Notes: generated by a model not told the origin, from the letters alone. Counted from the stretch's first letter, positions 40,466-50,606 are shown. The stretch is DNA of 64,000 bases from Pseudoxanthomonas sp. CF385 (GCF_900104255.1 NZ_FNKZ01000002.1:310001-374000); one strand, 5' to 3'. Made by a program: numbers and translations.

Positions 40466-41047
40466 ATGCTGGAACGCATCCTGGGCATCGCCCACCACGC
40501 CACCTGGCTCTTCTTCGTCGGCTACTGGATCTGGAGCGCACGCGGCATCAAGGCGCCGGTGCGCACGCAGTCGCCGTGGCTCCGTCTGATCGCGTACTGG
40601 TTGCCGTTGGCGCTGGCCGTCGTGCTGCTCGGGCCGGGCGGGTGGTTCGGCGACAGCGTGCTGCAGGAACGCTTCGTACCCAAGCACGTCGCGGTGAAAG
40701 CGATCGGGCTGGCGTTGACGGTGGCCGGCATCGCATTCGCCTGCCGGGCACGCCACCTGCTGGGGCGCAACTGGAGCAGCGAGGTGCAGATCAAGCAGGA
40801 CCACCAGCTGATCCAGGCGGGCCCTTACCGGTGGGTGCGCCACCCGATCTACACCGGCTTGTTGCTGGCTTTCTTCGGCACCGCCCTGAAAGTCGGTGAC
40901 TGGCGCGGACTGCTGGCGGTCGCGATCGTCGCAGCGTCGTTCTGGTTCAAGCTGCGGCAGGAGGAACGCTGGTTGCTCGAGCGCTTCGGCGCGCCGTATG
41001 CCGACTACATGCGCCGCACGCGCGCCCTGCTACCGGGCGTGCTCTGA
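40466..41047 (+). CDS. Isoprenylcysteine carboxyl methyltransferase-like membrane protein
   Basis: 193 residues with about five membrane segments and the signature GPYRWVRHPIYTG (about 118-130), where the His-Pro pair marks the SAM site of ICMT/phospholipid methyltransferases. RBS GCGAGGAG precedes ATG 40466. Bacterial members methylate lipids or small hydrophobic acceptors; the substrate is unknown. Between rnt and the macro-domain gene, both co-directional. Confidence 0.85.
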   Translation: MLERILGIAHHATWLFFVGYWIWSARGIKAPVRTQSPWLRLIAYWLPLALAVVLLGPGGWFGDSVLQERFVPKHVAVKAIGLALTVAGIAFACRARHLLGRNWSSEVQIKQDHQLIQAGPYRWVRHPIYTGLLLAFFGTALKVGDWRGLLAVAIVAASFWFKLRQEERWLLERFGAPYADYMRRTRALLPGVL

Positions 41048-41062
41048 CGGGCGCGTACGTCC

Positions 41063-41563
41063 ATGACGATCACCGCCATCCTCGCCGACATCACCACGCT
41101 GGACGTCGACGTCATCGTCAACGCGGCGAACGCATCGCTGCTCGGCGGCGGGGGCGTCGATGGCGCGATCCATCGTGCCGCCGGCCCCGACCTCGTGCAC
41201 GAATGCCGGCTGCTCGGTGGCTGCAAGACCGGTGAAGCGAAGATCACGAAGGGATACCGGCTGCGGGCGCGGCATGTCATCCACACCGTCGGGCCGGTCT
41301 GGCACGGCGGCGGCCAGGGCGAGCCGGATCTGCTCGTCGCGTGTTACCGCAACAGCCTGGCGCTGGCGGAGAAGCACGGCCTGCGCAGCATCGCCTTTCC
41401 CTGCATCAGTACCGGCATCTTCGGCTATCCCGCGGACGCTGCGGCGCACATCGCGGTCGATACGGTACGCGCAGTACTGGATGCGTCGGCGGCGCCGCTC
41501 GACGTGGTGTTCTGCTGCTTCTCTTCGGAAGACCTGGCGCACTACCAGACCTTGCTCGCCTGA
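41063..41563 (+). CDS. Macro-domain O-acetyl-ADP-ribose deacetylase (YmdB-like)
   Basis: 166 residues. ADP-ribose loop [17 protein letters not shown] (about 22-38) and ISTGIFGYP (about 121-129) are the MacroD/YmdB signatures. Hydrolyses O-acetyl-ADP-ribose or removes ADP-ribose from proteins; in E. coli YmdB also inhibits RNase III. Fifteen nt after the methyltransferase stop; converges with the exporter gene. Confidence 0.93.
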   Translation: MTITAILADITTLDVDVIVNAANASLLGGGGVDGAIHRAAGPDLVHECRLLGGCKTGEAKITKGYRLRARHVIHTVGPVWHGGGQGEPDLLVACYRNSLALAEKHGLRSIAFPCISTGIFGYPADAAAHIAVDTVRAVLDASAAPLDVVFCCFSSEDLAHYQTLLA

Positions 41564-41564
41564 A

Positions 41565-42455
41565 CTAGGCCTCGCCGTTGGCCGCGGTCTGCACCGGGGA
41601 ACGCGAGGTCATCGCAGCGCCCGCGGACGCGACGATGATCGCGGCGATCGCCAGCCACTGCAGCATAGACAGCCGTTCGTGCAGGAACAGCAGCCCGCAC
41701 AGTGCGGCGATAGCGGGTTCCAGGCTCATCAACATGCCGAACGTGCGCGTCGGCAGCTTCGTCAGCGCCACCATCTCCAGGCTGTAGGGAATCGCGGTGG
41801 ATAGCAGCGCCACCGTCAGCGCGACAGGCAGCAGTGCCGGCGCCAGCAAGGCGGTACCCGCATGCGCCACGCCGAACGGCACCGCGACCGCCGCGGCGAT
41901 GCAGCTGCCGATGGCGACCGTCTGCGGCCCGTGCGCGTTGCCCGCCTTCTGGCCGAATACGATGTACATCGCCCAGCACGCGCCCGCGCCCAGCGCGTAC
42001 GCGGCGCCGACAAGATCAAGCGGCTGGCTGCCCTGTTCCGGCACCAGCAATACCAGGCCGACGACGGCCAGCACCACCCAGACCACGTCGCGCAGATGGC
42101 GCGAGCCGAACAGTGCCACCGCGAGCGGCCCGGTGAATTCCAGCGCGACCGCGATGCCCAGCGGCACGGTTTCCAGCGACTTGTAGAACAGCAGGTTCAT
42201 CAGGCCCAGCGAGGCGCCATAGCACAGCAGCAGCGGCCACTGCTCGCGGGTGACGCGCACGCGCCACGGCCGGAACACCATCACCAGCATCAACGTGGCC
42301 AGTGCTAGGCGCAGCGCCGTCGCGCCGGTGGCACCGACGGCCGGAAACAGGCTCTTCGCCATCGAGGCGCCAGCCTGGATGGACAGCATGGCGACCAGCA
42401 GCAGCGCGATGGGCTGCCACGGCGAGGCGGCGTGGGAACGGGACAGGGACTGCAT
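41565..42455 (-). CDS. rhtA: EamA-family exporter, RhtA-like
   Basis: 296 residues, ten membrane segments in two EamA repeats. Closest recognisable relatives are RhtA threonine/homoserine exporters (SIQAGASMAKSLFPAVGATGATALRL, here seen in parts around 25-50; LEFTGPLAVAL; SLEPAIAALCGLLFLHERL). Divergent from an XRE-cupin regulator with two palindromic sites in the 109-bp gap, so its expression is probably controlled by that protein. Confidence 0.85.
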   Translation of the reverse strand: MQSLSRSHAASPWQPIALLLVAMLSIQAGASMAKSLFPAVGATGATALRLALATLMLVMVFRPWRVRVTREQWPLLLCYGASLGLMNLLFYKSLETVPLGIAVALEFTGPLAVALFGSRHLRDVVWVVLAVVGLVLLVPEQGSQPLDLVGAAYALGAGACWAMYIVFGQKAGNAHGPQTVAIGSCIAAAVAVPFGVAHAGTALLAPALLPVALTVALLSTAIPYSLEMVALTKLPTRTFGMLMSLEPAIAALCGLLFLHERLSMLQWLAIAAIIVASAGAAMTSRSPVQTAANGEA

Positions 42456-42504
42456 GACGGAGCACCTGCACGGCGGGGGCGTGCGCTTGTGGGACGAGGG
42501 GACT

Positions 42505-42520
42505 GCGCACTATATTGCGC
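42505..42520. promoter_or_regulatory. Operator-like palindrome O1 (GCGCACTATATTGCGC)
   Basis: 16-bp near-palindrome, one mismatch pair relative to O2, 50 bp upstream of the exporter start. Its TATATT could be part of a -10 for the regulator gene. Confidence 0.75.
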
Positions 42521-42538
42521 AATCGAAGCTTAGCGTAT

Positions 42539-42554
42539 GCGCAATATATTGCGC
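42539..42554. promoter_or_regulatory. Operator-like palindrome O2 (GCGCAATATATTGCGC)
   Basis: Perfect 16-bp palindrome, 10 bp upstream of the regulator ATG; centre-to-centre distance to O1 is 34 bp. Position suggests autorepression of the XRE-cupin gene and control of the divergent exporter. Confidence 0.82.
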
Positions 42555-42564
42555 AAGCCCTACC

Positions 42565-43101
42565 ATGAGCGTACTTGAACACGTGGCCGAAAACGTCCGC
42601 CGCCTGCGGACCGCCGCCGGCCTGAGCCAGCAGGCCCTGGCCGAAACGGCCGACGTCAGCCGGCGGATGCTGGTGGGCATCGAGTCCGGCGACGCCAATG
42701 TCAGCCTGAACACCCTGGACCGGATCGCGGAGGCGCTGCAGGTGAGCTTCGCCGACCTGGTGAAGGCGCCGGCCAACGACCTGCGCCGCATCGAAGCCCT
42801 CGCCTGGCAGGGGCGCACGCCGGGCTCGCGGGCGGTGCTGCTGGCTACCGCACCGGCGGCGCATGACGTCGAACTGTGGGCGTGGACACTGATGCCAGGC
42901 GACCGCTACACCTGCGGCGCGGATCCGGCCGGCTGGCACGAGATGTTCTTCGTCATCGAAGGGCAACTGGTGGTGGAGCTGCCCGAGGGCGAGCAGACCG
43001 TCGACGCCGGCGACTTCTTCGTCTTCCCCAGCGACCGCGACTACGCCTACCGCAACGGCCGCGACACGCCGCTGCGCTTCATCCGCAACGTCGTGCACTG
43101 A
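42565..43101 (+). CDS. XRE-family regulator with C-terminal cupin domain
   Basis: 178 residues. Helix-turn-helix at about 8-62 (VRRLRTAAGLSQQALAETA; GDANVSLNTLDRIAEAL), cupin barrel at about 95-175 (PGDRYTCGADPAGWHEMFFV; DAGDFFVFPSD). The cupin usually senses a small molecule. Divergent from the RhtA-like exporter, with O2 just upstream of its own start, so it is likely an autoregulated repressor or activator of the exporter. Confidence 0.9.
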   Translation: MSVLEHVAENVRRLRTAAGLSQQALAETADVSRRMLVGIESGDANVSLNTLDRIAEALQVSFADLVKAPANDLRRIEALAWQGRTPGSRAVLLATAPAAHDVELWAWTLMPGDRYTCGADPAGWHEMFFVIEGQLVVELPEGEQTVDAGDFFVFPSDRDYAYRNGRDTPLRFIRNVVH

Positions 43102-43113
43102 TCCTGCAGCGGC

Positions 43114-44307
43114 CTACTTCGCGGGCGGCGTGATGCCGTGGCGGCGCAGGATGGCGCGCACGCGGTCCAGCGGGATCGCGTCGACCGTCTCTCCGTTGCC
43201 GCTGACCGGGGTCGCCATGAAGATCGAGTTGTAGATCGCCTCTTCGACCGCTTCCACACTGGCCTGGAACACCGCGCTCATCTGTTCGTTGGCGAGTTCC
43301 GAGGTGTCCAGCCGCGGCGCGTCGAAGACGCGCCTTACCGAATCCGCGGTCGAGAACGCGATGACATAGTCGCCGCTGCCGTTGGATGCGGAACTGCCGG
43401 TGCGCCCCAACCCCATCATCGCGCGCGAGGCGACGCGGCGCAGGTTGCGGTCGGCGAGCGGCGCATCGGTGGCGATGACGATGATGATGGAACCGTCGCC
43501 CCGATCATCGGCGAGGCCACGGCGACCTTCGGCCTGCATGGCGACCGCCTGCTGGAACGCGTAGCGGTCCAGTTCGCGTCCGACCGGCGCACCGGACACC
43601 TGCAGCACGCCGCCGAAATTGCTCTGCACCAGTACGCCGATGGTCCACCCGCCCAGCGACGCGGGCAGCTTGCGCGACGAAGTGCCGATGCCACCCTTCC
43701 AGCCGAACGCCACCGTGCCGGTGCCTGCTCCCACGCTACCCTCCTGCACCGGACCGTCGCTGGCCATGTCCAGCGCGCGCCGCACCGCCTCGGCGGTGAC
43801 CGGCCGTGCGCGGATGTCGTTGAGCCCGCCATCGTTGGTCTCGCCGACGACGACATTGAGCGATCGCACCTGCTGCATGTCGGGGCGTTCCAGCATCCAC
43901 GCCGCCATCGCATCGGCCGCCTTCCACACACACAGCGTGCAGGTCAGCAGGATGGGCGTTTCCAGCTCGCCCAGTTCGTTCACCTGGGTGCTGCCGATGA
44001 ACTTGCCGAAGCCGTTGCCGACATGCACCGCTGCCGGCACGCGCGAGCGGTAGGCATTGCCCGGATGCGGCAGGATGGCGGTGACGCCGGTGCGCACGGT
44101 ATCGCCCTCCACCAGGGTCACCTGCCCCACGCGGACGCCCGCGACATCGGTGATGGCGTTGTGCGTGCCGGGGGCGAAGATGCCCGGCGCCACGCCGAGG
44201 TCGCGTGCACGGGCGCGCGGTGCGTCCTGCGCGGCGGCCGTTGCGGACACGACGGCCAGCAGCAGCGCCGCCAGCCGGTACAGGGAACGGTGCGGCGTGC
44301 CGGGCAT
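43114..44307 (-). CDS. P1-family (DmpA/BapA) aminopeptidase
   Basis: 397 residues with signal peptide about 1-26. Autoproteolytic Ntn-like fold; the new N-terminal Ser is in NGSGDYVIAF (about 311-320), with preceding GLGRTGSSAS. The family cleaves D-aminoacyl or beta-aminoacyl N-termini and some L-amino-acid amides. Secreted, judging by the signal peptide. Nine nt downstream of rlmB. Confidence 0.9.
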   Translation of the reverse strand: MPGTPHRSLYRLAALLLAVVSATAAAQDAPRARARDLGVAPGIFAPGTHNAITDVAGVRVGQVTLVEGDTVRTGVTAILPHPGNAYRSRVPAAVHVGNGFGKFIGSTQVNELGELETPILLTCTLCVWKAADAMAAWMLERPDMQQVRSLNVVVGETNDGGLNDIRARPVTAEAVRRALDMASDGPVQEGSVGAGTGTVAFGWKGGIGTSSRKLPASLGGWTIGVLVQSNFGGVLQVSGAPVGRELDRYAFQQAVAMQAEGRRGLADDRGDGSIIIVIATDAPLADRNLRRVASRAMMGLGRTGSSASNGSGDYVIAFSTADSVRRVFDAPRLDTSELANEQMSAVFQASVEAVEEAIYNSIFMATPVSGNGETVDAIPLDRVRAILRRHGITPPAK

Positions 44308-44316
44308 GCGGATTCC

Positions 44317-45060
44317 TTATTGGCGTTGGCGGACGGCTTCGAACAGGGTGACGCCGGCGGCGACCGACACGTTGAGGCTCTCGATCTCGCCCGGCATCGG
44401 GATCTTCACCAGGCCGTCGCAGTTCTCGCGCGTCAACCGGCGCAGGCCGTCGGCTTCGCCGCCCAGCACCAGTGCCACATTGCCGCGCAGGTCGAGCGAG
44501 TACAGCGACGCTTCCGCTTCGCCGGCGAGGCCGTAGATCCACACGCCGAGTTGCTGCAAGTCGCGCAGGCAGCGCGACAGGTTGGTGACCTGCACCACCG
44601 GGATGGTGTCGGCGGCGCCCGCCGAGGTCTTGCGCACGGTGGCATTCACGCCCACCGACTTGTCCTTGGGGATCACCACCGCGGTAACGCCGGCCGCCGC
44701 AGCGCTGCGCAGGCAGGCACCGAGGTTGTGCGGGTCCTGCACGCCGTCCAGCACCAGCACCAGCGCCTTGCCTTCCGCAGCTTCGACCAGGCCCTGCAGT
44801 TCGCCCTCGTCCCAGGTCTTCGCCGCGGCATAGCGCGCCGCGACACCCTGGTGGCGCAACGAACCGGCCACGCCGTCGAGTGCCTGCCCGGTGACCCGGC
44901 GCACGTCGATGCCCTTGCGGCGCGCGTTCTCTTCGATCTCGGTCAGGCGCGCGTTCTTGCTGCCGCCTTCGACCAGCACTTCGCGCACGTTGTCGGCATC
45001 GTTCTCGATGGCCGAAGCCACCGCATTGACGCCGACGATCCACTGGTTCTGCTTGCTCAT
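44317..45060 (-). CDS. rlmB: 23S rRNA (guanosine2251-2'-O)-methyltransferase
   Basis: SpoU-family enzyme, 247 residues. N-terminal substrate-binding domain (WIVGVNAVASAIE) and C-terminal SPOUT knot: VLDGVQDPHNLGACLRSAAA (motif 1, about 101-120), VALVLGGEADGLRRL (motif 2) and IPMPGEIESLNVSVAAGV (motif 3). Usually follows rnr; here a GFA gene lies between them. Confidence 0.97.
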   Translation of the reverse strand: MSKQNQWIVGVNAVASAIENDADNVREVLVEGGSKNARLTEIEENARRKGIDVRRVTGQALDGVAGSLRHQGVAARYAAAKTWDEGELQGLVEAAEGKALVLVLDGVQDPHNLGACLRSAAAAGVTAVVIPKDKSVGVNATVRKTSAGAADTIPVVQVTNLSRCLRDLQQLGVWIYGLAGEAEASLYSLDLRGNVALVLGGEADGLRRLTRENCDGLVKIPMPGEIESLNVSVAAGVTLFEAVRQRQ

Positions 45061-45111
45061 GCGCTACGCGGCCGCGTTGGGAAGGCGGGCATTATCGCAC
45101 CGACCAGCCGC

Positions 45112-45585
45112 TCAGCGCGGCGGCCAGGCCGGCGTGTCGTGGTCCGGGTGCTGGAAGGACACCACGTCGGCGAGGAACGCGGCCGCACCCTCGTCCTCTT
45201 CGGTACGCCGCTGCGGCAGTGCCGGCAGGCCATCCACGTAGGGCAGCTTGCCCTCCACGCCATACTGCACCCACGGCGCCAGTCCGGCCGGTTCGTCGAA
45301 AGCGCCCGCGGCGATCGCCACGCCATCCGGTGCCTCGTAGGTCAGCGGCGTGCCGCAGTCGGCGCAGAAGCCGCGCTGGACCACGTTCGACGAGCGGAAG
45401 CGTTTCGGTTCTCCACGCGTCCATGCCAGCAGTGCGCCGCGCGTGGACACCAGCGGTGCGTAGTACGCACCGAATGCTTTCTGGCACATGCGGCAATGGC
45501 AGATGGACGCATCCTTGAGTTCACCCGTGACGCGAAAGCGGATTGCGCCGCATTGGCAGCCGCCGGTGTGCACGGTATCGGCCAC
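45112..45585 (-). CDS. GFA-family zinc protein
   Basis: 157 residues from GTG 45585, starting 3 nt after the rnr stop. Zinc ligands CQCGAIRF (10-17), CHCRMC (29-34) and CADCGTPL (about 73-80) match the glutathione-dependent formaldehyde-activating (GFA) fold. Real formaldehyde activity is uncertain for most homologues. Sits between rnr and rlmB on the same strand. Confidence 0.9.
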   Translation of the reverse strand: MADTVHTGGCQCGAIRFRVTGELKDASICHCRMCQKAFGAYYAPLVSTRGALLAWTRGEPKRFRSSNVVQRGFCADCGTPLTYEAPDGVAIAAGAFDEPAGLAPWVQYGVEGKLPYVDGLPALPQRRTEEDEGAAAFLADVVSFQHPDHDTPAWPPR

Positions 45586-45588
45586 GGC

Positions 45589-48060
45589 TCAGTACTTCTG
45601 CTTCTTGCGCTTCGCCGGCTGCCCGCGCGTCGGTGGCGGCGGCAGCCCGGTGTCCTTCGTCTTGTCCTCGACCAGGCGGAAGTCGATCTTGCGCTCTTCC
45701 AGGCTGGCCTTCAGCACGATGATGCGCACGCGGTCGCCCAGGCGGTACGACAGGCCACGGCGTTCGCCGGAGAGCGTCTTGCGGACCGGATCGAAGTGGT
45801 AGTAGTCGTGCGGCAGCTGGGTCACGTGGACCAGGCCGTTGACCTTGGACGCGTCAAGCTCGACGAACAGGCCGAAGCTGGTGACGCCGCTGATCACGCC
45901 GTCGAACTGGCCGCCGACATGCTTCTCCATCCACGCGGCGCGGAAACGCTCGTCCACCTCGCGCTCGGCTTCGTCGGCACGGCGCTCGCGCTCGGAGCAT
46001 TGCAGCGCCAGTGCCGCCATGTCGCGCGGGGAGTACTGGAACGCGTCCACCGGCTTGCGCGACAGGCCATGCTTGATCGCACGATGCACCAGCAGATCGG
46101 GATAGCGCCGGATCGGCGAGGTGAAGTGCGCGTAGGACGCCAGCGCGAGACCGAAGTGGCCGATGTTCTCGGGCGCGTACACCGCCAGGCTCTGGCTGCG
46201 GAGCAGGACCGACTCGAGCAGCGCGGCATCCGGCCGTTCGCGCACCTTCTTCAGCAGCTGGGTGAAATCCTTGGGCTGCACCTTGCCCCACGGCGGCATC
46301 GACAGCTTGAACTCCTTGAGGAATTCCAGCAGGTCCATGTACTTCGTTTCCGGCGGCTTGTCGTGGATGCGGTAAGGCGCGGGGATGTTCGCCTTCAGCA
46401 GGAAGCGGGCCGCCTCCACGTTGGCGGCGATCATGCACTCCTCGATCAGCTTGTGCGCGTCGTTGCGCACCAGCATGCCGGCCTGGGTGACCTCGCCCCG
46501 GTTGTCCAGCACGAAGCGGACTTCCGAACTCTCGAATTCGATGGCGCCGCGCTGCGTGCGCGCCTTCGCCAGCACGTGGTACAGCTGGTACAGGCGCTCG
46601 ACATGCGGCAGCACCGGCGCGATCTGCGCACGGGTCTCCTCGTCGTTCTCGCCGACGGCCTTCCACACCTGTGTGTAGGTCAGGCGCGCGTGCGAGTTCA
46701 TCACCGCCTCGTAGAACTTCGACGCGGTCACCTCGCCCTCGCGGTTGACCTGCATGTCGCAGACGAAGGTCATGCGGTCGACCTTCGGATTCAGCGAGCA
46801 GATGCCGTTGGACAGCGTCTCAGGCAGCATCGGCACCACGTAACCGGGGAAGTAGACGGAGGTCGCGCGCTTCTGCGCCTCGTCGTCCAGCGGCGTGCCG
46901 GGACGCACGTAGTGGGAGACGTCGGCGATGGCGACGATCAGGCGGAAGCCGTCGCGGGTGGGTTCGCAATAGACGGCATCGTCGAAGTCCTTCGCGTCCT
47001 CGCCGTCGATCGTGACCAGCGGCGTGGACCGCAGGTCGACGCGGTCGCCGACCATCGCCGGCTCCACCACGAGCGGAACCGCGGTGGCTTCGTCCAGCAC
47101 CTCCTGCGGGAACTCGTGCGGCAGGTTGTGGCCGTGGATGGCCGCCTCGACGACGAGCGACGGCGTGAGGCTGTCGCCGAGCACGGCGATCACCTTGCCG
47201 ATGGGCGGACGGCGCGCATCCGGCGCCTGGGTCAGTTCGACGACGACGAGCTGCCCGTCGCGCGCGCCACCGGTCGCGTCCTGCGGGATCTGCACGTTGC
47301 GCTGGATACGCTTGTCGTCGGGGGCGACGTAGGCGATGCCGACTTCGAACCCGAAGCGGCCGATCAGGCGGGTGACGCCGCGCTCCAGCACGCGCGCGAT
47401 GCTGCCCTCGCGGCGGCCGCGACGGTCGATGCCTGTGACGTTGGCCAGCGCGCGGTCGCCATGCATCACCTTGCGCATTTCGAACGGCGGCAGGAACAGG
47501 TCGTCGCCCCCGCCCGTGTCAGGGCGGAGGAAGCCGAAGCCGTCCGGGTTGGCGATCACCGTGCCGGCGATCAGGTCGGTGTGCTGGACCGGAGCGAAAC
47601 CACCGCGGCGGTTCTGCACGAGCTGGCCGTCGCGGACCATCGCCCCCAGACGCTTGGAGAGGGCCTCGAAGCGGTCGGGTGCATCCAGGCCGAGCGGACC
47701 GGCGATCTCCTCCGCGGTCTGCGGGCCCTCCGCCGCTTCCAGGAAACCGAGGATGGCCTCCCGGCTGGCGATGGGCTGGTCGTAGCGCTGCGCTTCGCGC
47801 TGCGCATGCGGGTCGACGAAGCGGCCCGCCGCGCGTGGCGGCGGACCGGCACGGTGGGAGGCCGAGGCGCCGGGCCTGGCACGGCCGCCCGATGCGGGCT
47901 GGTCGGGCATCCAGGGTGGCAGGCTTTTCTTGGCGGGCTTGCCCGGCTTGCCGGCAGGCGTGCCACCGGTCTTGGGGGCGTTGCGGGATGCCGGCTTCGG
48001 GCCGGCCTTGGCGGGCGCGCCGGGCTTCTTGCCGCCGCCGTTCTTGGTGTTCTTGGTCAT
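45589..48060 (-). CDS. rnr: Ribonuclease R
   Basis: 823 residues from ATG 48060. RNB-type 3'-5' exoribonuclease able to degrade structured RNA. Unusual basic Gly/Pro/Lys-rich N-terminal tail (1-75), then cold-shock domains, the RNB catalytic block DGEDAKDFDDAVYCE (about 312-326) and C-terminal S1 domain (FDGVISGVTSFGLFVEL). Lys/Arg-rich C-terminus (AKRKKQKY). Divergent from tRNA-Leu, promoter between them. Confidence 0.96.
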   Translation of the reverse strand: MTKNTKNGGGKKPGAPAKAGPKPASRNAPKTGGTPAGKPGKPAKKSLPPWMPDQPASGGRARPGASASHRAGPPPRAAGRFVDPHAQREAQRYDQPIASREAILGFLEAAEGPQTAEEIAGPLGLDAPDRFEALSKRLGAMVRDGQLVQNRRGGFAPVQHTDLIAGTVIANPDGFGFLRPDTGGGDDLFLPPFEMRKVMHGDRALANVTGIDRRGRREGSIARVLERGVTRLIGRFGFEVGIAYVAPDDKRIQRNVQIPQDATGGARDGQLVVVELTQAPDARRPPIGKVIAVLGDSLTPSLVVEAAIHGHNLPHEFPQEVLDEATAVPLVVEPAMVGDRVDLRSTPLVTIDGEDAKDFDDAVYCEPTRDGFRLIVAIADVSHYVRPGTPLDDEAQKRATSVYFPGYVVPMLPETLSNGICSLNPKVDRMTFVCDMQVNREGEVTASKFYEAVMNSHARLTYTQVWKAVGENDEETRAQIAPVLPHVERLYQLYHVLAKARTQRGAIEFESSEVRFVLDNRGEVTQAGMLVRNDAHKLIEECMIAANVEAARFLLKANIPAPYRIHDKPPETKYMDLLEFLKEFKLSMPPWGKVQPKDFTQLLKKVRERPDAALLESVLLRSQSLAVYAPENIGHFGLALASYAHFTSPIRRYPDLLVHRAIKHGLSRKPVDAFQYSPRDMAALALQCSERERRADEAEREVDERFRAAWMEKHVGGQFDGVISGVTSFGLFVELDASKVNGLVHVTQLPHDYYHFDPVRKTLSGERRGLSYRLGDRVRIIVLKASLEERKIDFRLVEDKTKDTGLPPPPTRGQPAKRKKQKY

Positions 48061-48107
48061 CGGCGCATCGTACACCCCGCCTGAACAACACCGTGCGAAG
48101 ACACCCG

Positions 48108-48136
48108 TTGACATTCCCCCGCCCTGTCCTCAAAAT
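48108..48136 (+). promoter_or_regulatory. sigma-70 promoter of tRNA-Leu
   Basis: -35 TTGACA (perfect, 48108-48113), 17-bp spacer, CAAAAT at 48131-48136 as -10. The 17 bp between the -10 and the tRNA are GC-rich. Confidence 0.85.
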
Positions 48137-48153
48137 GCGCGCCTCGCTTACCT

Positions 48154-48238
<85 letters not shown>

Positions 48239-48247
48239 CGCAAAACG

Positions 48248-48273
48248 AAACCCTCGCGCAAGCGGGGGTTTTT
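48248..48273 (+). terminator. Rho-independent terminator of tRNA-Leu
   Basis: AAACCCTCGC-GCAA-GCGGGGGTTT with one G.U pair, then TTT, 9 nt past the tRNA end. Confidence 0.85.
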
Positions 48274-48362
48274 CGTTTCCGGGCATCGCTCACGCGCGCT
48301 CAGGCGTTGAGACCGCGACGGGTAGAATTGCGGCAAGACACTGCTGCAGACGAATGCACCCG

Positions 48363-50606
48363 ATGAGCGACACCATCCGCCCCACCTTCCACGGCTTCGA
48401 ACAGATCCCGCTCCGCGAATACGCCGAACGCGCCTACCTCGACTATTCGATGTACGTGGTGCTCGACCGCGCCCTGCCCTTCATCGGCGACGGATTGAAG
48501 CCGGTACAGCGACGCATCATCTACTCGATGAGCGAGCTGGGCCTCAACGCCGGCGCGAAGCCGAAGAAGTCCGCGCGCACCGTGGGCGACGTGATCGGCA
48601 AATACCACCCGCACGGCGACAGCGCCTGCTACGAAGCGCTGGTGCTGATGGCGCAGCCATTCTCGTACCGCTATCCGCTGATCGAGGGCCAGGGCAACTT
48701 CGGCTCGCCGGACGACCCGAAGTCGTTCGCGGCCATGCGCTACACCGAGTCCAAGCTCACCCCCATCGCCGAAGTGCTGCTGGGCGAACTCGGCCAGGGC
48801 ACGGTGGACTGGGCGGCGAATTTCGACGGCACGCTCGAGGAGCCCACGTGGCTGCCCGCGCGCCTGCCGCACCTGCTGCTCAACGGCACCACCGGCATCG
48901 CCGTGGGCATGGCCACCGACGTGCCGCCGCACAACCTCAATGAAATCGTCAGCGCGTGCATCCGCCTGATCGACGACCCGGACGCGACCGTCGCGGACCT
49001 GTGCGAGCACGTGCGCGGCCCGGATTATCCCACCAAGGCGGAAATCATCACCGCGGCGTCGGACCTGCGCGCGATGTACGAAAACGGCACCGGCAGCGTC
49101 CGCGCACGCGCCGTGTGGCGCAAGGACAACGCCAACATCGTGATCGAGGCGCTGCCCTACCAGGTCTCGCCGTCGAAGATCATCGAGCAGATCGCCACCC
49201 AGATGCGGGCGAAGAAACTGCCGTGGCTGGAGGACATCCGCGACGAATCCGACCATGCCAATCCGGTGCGCGTCGTGCTGATCCCGCGCTCCAACCGCGT
49301 GGATGCCGAACAGCTGATGGGCCACCTGTTCGCCACCACCGACCTGGAGAAGAGCTACCGGGTCAACCTCAACATCATCGGGCTCGACGGCCGTCCGCAG
49401 GTCAAGAACCTGAAGATGCTGCTGACCGAATGGCTGGCGTTCCGCAGCGACACCGTGACGCGCCGTCTCAAGCACCGGCTGGAGAAGGTCGAGCGCCGCC
49501 TGCACCTGTTGGAAGGGTTGCTGGTCGCGTTCCTCAACCTGGATGAAGTGATCCGCATCATCCGCACCGAGGACGAACCGAAGGCCGCGCTGATCGCCCG
49601 CTTCAAGCTGAGCGAGGACCAGGCGGACTACATCCTCGAGACCAAGCTGAGGCAGCTCGCCCGCCTCGAGGAAATGAAGATCCGCGGCGAGCAGGACGAG
49701 TTGCAGGCCGAGCGCGAGAAGATCGCCGGCATCCTGGAATCCAAGGCCAAGCTGAAGAAGCTGATCAAGGACGAACTGACGGCCGACGCGAAGAAGTTCG
49801 GCGACGCCCGCCTGTCGCCCCTGGTGCAGCGCGATGCCGCGCAGGCCCTGGACGAAACCGAACTGGTCGCGAGCGAGCCGATGACGGTGGTGGTGTCGGA
49901 GAAGGGCTGGATCCGCGCCGCCAAGGGCCACGAGGTGGACGCTGCCACCCTCTCCTACCGCGACGGCGACGGCCTGCTGGCCGCGGTGCGCTCGCGCAGC
50001 ACGCAGCAGGTCGCCTTCCTCGACTCCGAAGGCCGCAGCTACTCGACGGCCGTGCATACGCTGCCCTCGGCGCGCGGCAACGGCGAACCGTTGACCGGCC
50101 GCTTCTCGCCGGCGGCGGGTGCGTCGTTCCAGGCGTTGGCCAGCGGCGACAACGACAGCCGGTTCGTGCTGGCGTCTTCGCACGGCTACGGCTTCGTCAC
50201 CCGCTTCGAGAACCTCACCGGGCGCCAGAAAGCGGGCAAGGCGATGCTCAACCTGACCCCGGGCGCGGGCGTGCTGCAGCCGGCCCAGGTGCCGAACGTG
50301 GAGACCGACCGCATCGTCGCCGTGACCAGCGCCGGCCACCTGCTGGCGTTTCCCGTCAGCGAACTGCCCGAGCTGGACAAAGGCAAGGGCAACAAGCTGA
50401 TCGAGATCCCGAAGGCCAAGCTGGGCACCGAGCGCGTCGTCGCCATCGCGGCGGTGACGCCGGGCAGCACATTGCTGGTCAAGAGTGGGCAGCGCACGAT
50501 GAGCCTGTCGTTCAAGGACCTGGACGAATACGTCGGCGCGCGGGCGACGCGCGGCGGGTTGTTGCCGCGCGGCTGGCAGAAAGTCGACGGACTCGAAGTC
50601 CAGTAG
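48363..50606 (+). CDS. parC: DNA topoisomerase IV subunit A
   Basis: 747 residues from ATG 48363. Decatenating type II topoisomerase with ParE. Quinolone-determining region [16 protein letters not shown] (about 79-94) keeps the wild-type Ser; active-site Tyr in [10 protein letters not shown] (Arg-Tyr, about 124-125). The C-terminal beta-propeller (about 500-747) has [17 protein letters not shown] at the end. The last 30 bp and the following 35 bp are repeated, degenerate, about 95 bp downstream. Confidence 0.97.
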   Translation: MSDTIRPTFHGFEQIPLREYAERAYLDYSMYVVLDRALPFIGDGLKPVQRRIIYSMSELGLNAGAKPKKSARTVGDVIGKYHPHGDSACYEALVLMAQPFSYRYPLIEGQGNFGSPDDPKSFAAMRYTESKLTPIAEVLLGELGQGTVDWAANFDGTLEEPTWLPARLPHLLLNGTTGIAVGMATDVPPHNLNEIVSACIRLIDDPDATVADLCEHVRGPDYPTKAEIITAASDLRAMYENGTGSVRARAVWRKDNANIVIEALPYQVSPSKIIEQIATQMRAKKLPWLEDIRDESDHANPVRVVLIPRSNRVDAEQLMGHLFATTDLEKSYRVNLNIIGLDGRPQVKNLKMLLTEWLAFRSDTVTRRLKHRLEKVERRLHLLEGLLVAFLNLDEVIRIIRTEDEPKAALIARFKLSEDQADYILETKLRQLARLEEMKIRGEQDELQAEREKIAGILESKAKLKKLIKDELTADAKKFGDARLSPLVQRDAAQALDETELVASEPMTVVVSEKGWIRAAKGHEVDAATLSYRDGDGLLAAVRSRSTQQVAFLDSEGRSYSTAVHTLPSARGNGEPLTGRFSPAAGASFQALASGDNDSRFVLASSHGYGFVTRFENLTGRQKAGKAMLNLTPGAGVLQPAQVPNVETDRIVAVTSAGHLLAFPVSELPELDKGKGNKLIEIPKAKLGTERVVAIAAVTPGSTLLVKSGQRTMSLSFKDLDEYVGARATRGGLLPRGWQKVDGLEVQ

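Noticed and set aside
43138..48084. A 1648-codon plus-strand frame opposite several minus-strand genes
   Set aside because: It is the antisense shadow of the P1 peptidase, rlmB, GFA and rnr genes, rich in His/Gln/Arg/Val as expected for high-GC antisense frames; no domain is seen.
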